A model generated the notes under the pieces. It ran no database searches. It was given only the letters and a program-made list of their open reading frames with translations, and was not told the DNA's origin. Position numbers and translations under genes: made by a program. From Alteromonas genovensis (GTDB taxonomy: Bacteria; Pseudomonadota; Gammaproteobacteria; Enterobacterales; Alteromonadaceae), in contig NZ_JAAAWO010000006.1 in the NCBI RefSeq assembly GCF_010500895.1, positions 62,001 to 126,000 of the forward strand: a stretch of 64,000 bases of DNA, written 5' to 3'. Shown here piece by piece: positions 63,748 to 64,000 of the stretch. Every line of letters begins with the position of its first letter. The stretch's first letter is position 1.

Positions 63748-64000
63748 ATGAAAAAGACTTTCTTGTTTACGCTTTCCATCGTTCTTATAGGCCTTGCTAG
63801 CTTTTCGCTAGCAAGCCACGAGAACCACGAGATCTACGATAACGAGTACTATAGCGAAAATGCGATTAAAGGCCTTGAGACAGTAGAAGACGGCTTTAGC
63901 TTTCTGGTACTAGGTGATTGGGGCCGAAATGGCCACTTTCATCAACGAACGGTAGCGAAATGGATGGATATTGCAGCGGCACAAGCAGATGCTGAATTTG
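63748..64000 (+). CDS. Partial purple-acid-phosphatase-like metallophosphoesterase
   Basis: The first 84 codons of a gene cut by the window edge. A signal peptide (KKTFLFTLSIVLIGLASFSLA) is followed by a His-rich stretch (SHENHEIYDNEYY) and FSFLVLGDWGRNG, in which GDWG is the first metal-binding motif of tartrate-resistant/purple acid phosphatases. The start at 63748 gives the signal peptide; an in-frame ATG at 63730 overlaps the receptor stop. It would release phosphate from organic esters outside the cytoplasm, in concert with the receptor. Later metal ligands are outside the window. Confidence 0.75.
   Translation, partial: MKKTFLFTLSIVLIGLASFSLASHENHEIYDNEYYSENAIKGLETVEDGFSFLVLGDWGRNGHFHQRTVAKWMDIAAAQADAEF

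Noticed and set aside
1-64000. Mobile elements, prophage, CRISPR arrays, tRNA or rRNA genes
   Set aside because: No transposase, integrase, phage structural genes, spaced direct repeats or RNA-gene signatures were recognised by eye.

Overview
The window looks like chromosome of a marine gammaproteobacterium of the Alteromonas type. The evidence is the run of housekeeping genes (gmk-rpoZ-spoT-ridA-trmH-recG, hemCDXY, ycjX-ycjF, rsmJ), many large TonB-dependent receptors, an ExeM-type secreted nuclease, a PEP-CTERM protein and moderate GC. No rRNA, tRNA, insertion sequence, prophage or CRISPR array was seen.

Layout. (1) 1-2217: a NarL-type two-component system facing a small membrane-protein gene, with a perfect 11+11 bp inverted repeat between them. 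(2) 2242-16360: a catabolic locus best explained as oxygenolytic use of a sulfonated sugar, most likely sulfoquinovose (SQ), the head group of plant and algal sulfolipid. The outer-membrane receptor, Na+ symporter and GH31 glycosidase would import and release the sugar. The TauD-type Fe/2-oxoglutarate dioxygenase would cut the C-S bond, giving sulfite and a 6-oxo-sugar, and the aldo-keto reductase would reduce that to glucose. A molybdenum sulfite oxidase with a cytochrome c, and a YeiH exporter, would deal with the sulfite. A GntR regulator sits in the middle, and near-identical palindromes (GTCTTATATAAGAC) lie before the reductase operon, the glycosidase operon and the receptor. (3) 16373-22934: a D-serine dehydratase/D-threonine aldolase-like enzyme, then a two-gene unit in which a large secreted nuclease ends in a canonical dockerin and the next gene encodes a cohesin-like PEP-CTERM protein, then a small outer-membrane barrel. 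(4) 23450-29604: a TonB receptor, an acyl-CoA dehydrogenase, a LysR regulator and a metallo-beta-lactamase-fold hydrolase. (5) 29872-48443: core genes (ycjXF, a fused ThrE exporter, the hem operon, a diguanylate cyclase, an esterase, gmk, rpoZ, spoT, ridA, trmH, recG, rsmJ, a peroxiredoxin). (6) 48787-53253: an iron ABC-transport operon behind a Fur box, led by an unrecognised secreted helical protein. (7) 53257-58677: a YhiN-like flavoprotein, an orphan sensor-like membrane protein, a small acidic secreted protein, and an overlapping pair of a RimK-like ATP-grasp ligase and a GNAT/C39-peptidase fusion. (8) 58804-64000: an AraC regulator and a degenerate GGDEF protein facing a TonB receptor plus a truncated acid phosphatase, with a candidate Pho box that suggests phosphate scavenging.

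Most noteworthy are the SQ-type regulon with its repeated operator, the adjacent dockerin-nuclease and cohesin-anchor pair, and the ATP-grasp/GNAT-peptidase pair next to a small acidic secreted protein. Functions rest on motif reading and gene context only; no database search was possible.
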